Shown here piece by piece: positions 63,412-64,000 of a stretch of 64,000 bases of DNA (position 1 is its first letter; the number at the start of each line of letters is the position of its first letter). The notes below the pieces were generated by a model. The model made no database searches, was not told the origin of the DNA, and saw only the letters and a program-made list of their open reading frames with translations. Source of the DNA: Vibrio cidicii (lineage in GTDB: Bacteria; Pseudomonadota; Gammaproteobacteria; Enterobacterales; Vibrionaceae); NCBI RefSeq assembly GCF_009763805.1, contig NZ_CP046804.1:992001-1056000 (forward strand). The letters are read 5' to 3'. The position numbers and the translations under genes were made by a program.

Positions 63412-63585
63412 TTGTAAGACTTGTTTTATTCGTTCGTCAACCGCATCTTACTTGGGTAATTTTTCGGTACCTGCCAGATAGTTGAACTCACAGATGCATA
63501 AACACGTCTGCTTATCGAGACTAAGATGAGCACTTCGTAAAAGGTAGCAGGTACATTTTGATTCACTGTACAAGGATTTATAGAT

Positions 63586-64000
63586 ATGTCTCAGACCCCA
63601 CAGGCCAAATATCGCGAAGATTATACGCCACCATCGCATACCATTACCGATATTGATCTGACTTTTGATCTTTATGATAACAACACTCTGGTAACGGCCG
63701 TTTCGCAAGTGAAGCAGTTGGGCGAGAGCAATGTGGTTGAATTGGACGGTGAAGCGCTGAAACTTCGTTCTGTCAGTGTTAACGGTGAAGCTTGGTCTGC
63801 CTATGAAGTGAAAGAGGCTTCACTGGTTCTATCGCAGCTTCCGACCGAGTTTGAGCTGACTATTGTGACAGAGATTGATCCTGAGGCGAACACCGCCTTG
63901 GAAGGTCTATACAAATCAGGCGGCGCATTCTGTACTCAATGTGAAGCCGAAGGTTTCCGTCGCATCACTTATTATCTGGACCGTCCAGATGTGCTGGCTC
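63586..64000 (+). CDS. pepN: aminopeptidase N, N-terminal fragment
   Basis: The frame starts at ATG 63586 (AAGGA about 10 nt upstream) and runs off the window. The 138 visible residues match E. coli PepN: PQAKYRE, TITDIDLTFDLYDN, NTALEGLYKSGGAFCTQCEAEGF, RITYYLDRPDV. This is the N-terminal beta domain. The zinc site HEXXH lies beyond the window. PepN is a cytoplasmic M1-family metalloaminopeptidase for peptide degradation. Confidence 0.94.
   Translation, partial: MSQTPQAKYREDYTPPSHTITDIDLTFDLYDNNTLVTAVSQVKQLGESNVVELDGEALKLRSVSVNGEAWSAYEVKEASLVLSQLPTEFELTIVTEIDPEANTALEGLYKSGGAFCTQCEAEGFRRITYYLDRPDVLA

Noticed and set aside
63448..63708. Minus-strand frame opposite the start of pepN
   Set aside because: It is antisense to the conserved pepN coding region and has no recognisable motif.

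Overview
The window looks like a chromosomal segment of a Vibrio (gamma-proteobacterium, possibly V. vulnificus or a close relative). This is inferred from protein families and gene order; no database search was run. The order rlmI-acyP-tusE-yccA, the group ABC exporter-letA-letB-rsmF, and msrC-proQ-prc-(pepN nearby) match blocks known from E. coli and Vibrio.

Layout. 1-6.1 kb: a GNAT tail, a NUDIX/PAP2-like membrane fusion, yidA, the queuosine pair queE-queC, and a TPR protein with a degenerate GGDEF domain. 6.3-32.8 kb: a biofilm-adhesin locus. It has a DUF2750 gene and a TolC-like plus OmpA-like pair, divergent from one 23.6-kb gene for a LapA-type adhesin of about 7,876 residues. The adhesin has an N-terminal retention module with a TAAG (LapG-type) cleavage site, 45 near-identical 138-residue Calx-beta-like repeats, a VWA domain, RTX nonapeptides and a type I secretion C-terminus. 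32.8-34.2 kb: an IS4-family element starting two bases after the adhesin stop codon. 34.3-38.6 kb: rlmI (frameshifted), a chemoreceptor, acyP, tusE and yccA. 38.8-43.0 kb: the amino-acid ABC transporter aapJQMP. 43.5-51.6 kb: a CysG-N-like siroheme enzyme, yajQ, an aroH-like DAHP synthase, a degenerate PEP-synthase-like protein, a DUF4442 thioesterase-like protein, a DnaT-like/lambda-P-like pair, a frameshifted membrane protein and cvfB. 51.8-64 kb: rsmF, letB-letA, an ABC exporter, msrC (frameshifted), proQ, prc, a secreted unknown and the start of pepN.

Most unexpected signal: six genes in 33.0-59.6 kb (IS4 transposase, rlmI, yajQ, an unknown membrane protein, rsmF, msrC) carry an apparent one-base insertion. 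In every case the frame is restored by changing GAAAC back to GAAC, or GTTTC back to GTTC on the other strand. This points either to a systematic sequencing error at a possibly modified GAAC/GTTC motif (the known specificity of some DNA phosphorothioation systems) or to a motif-specific mutation process. Nothing in the window encodes such a modification system.

How genes work together: the adhesin, its TolC/OmpA partners, the GGDEF-like protein and the c-di-GMP-binding YajQ fit a surface-attachment theme. LapB/LapC-type exporter parts and LapD/LapG are not in this window. LetA-LetB form an envelope lipid-transport system; QueE-QueC and TusE serve tRNA modification; RlmI and RsmF serve rRNA modification.
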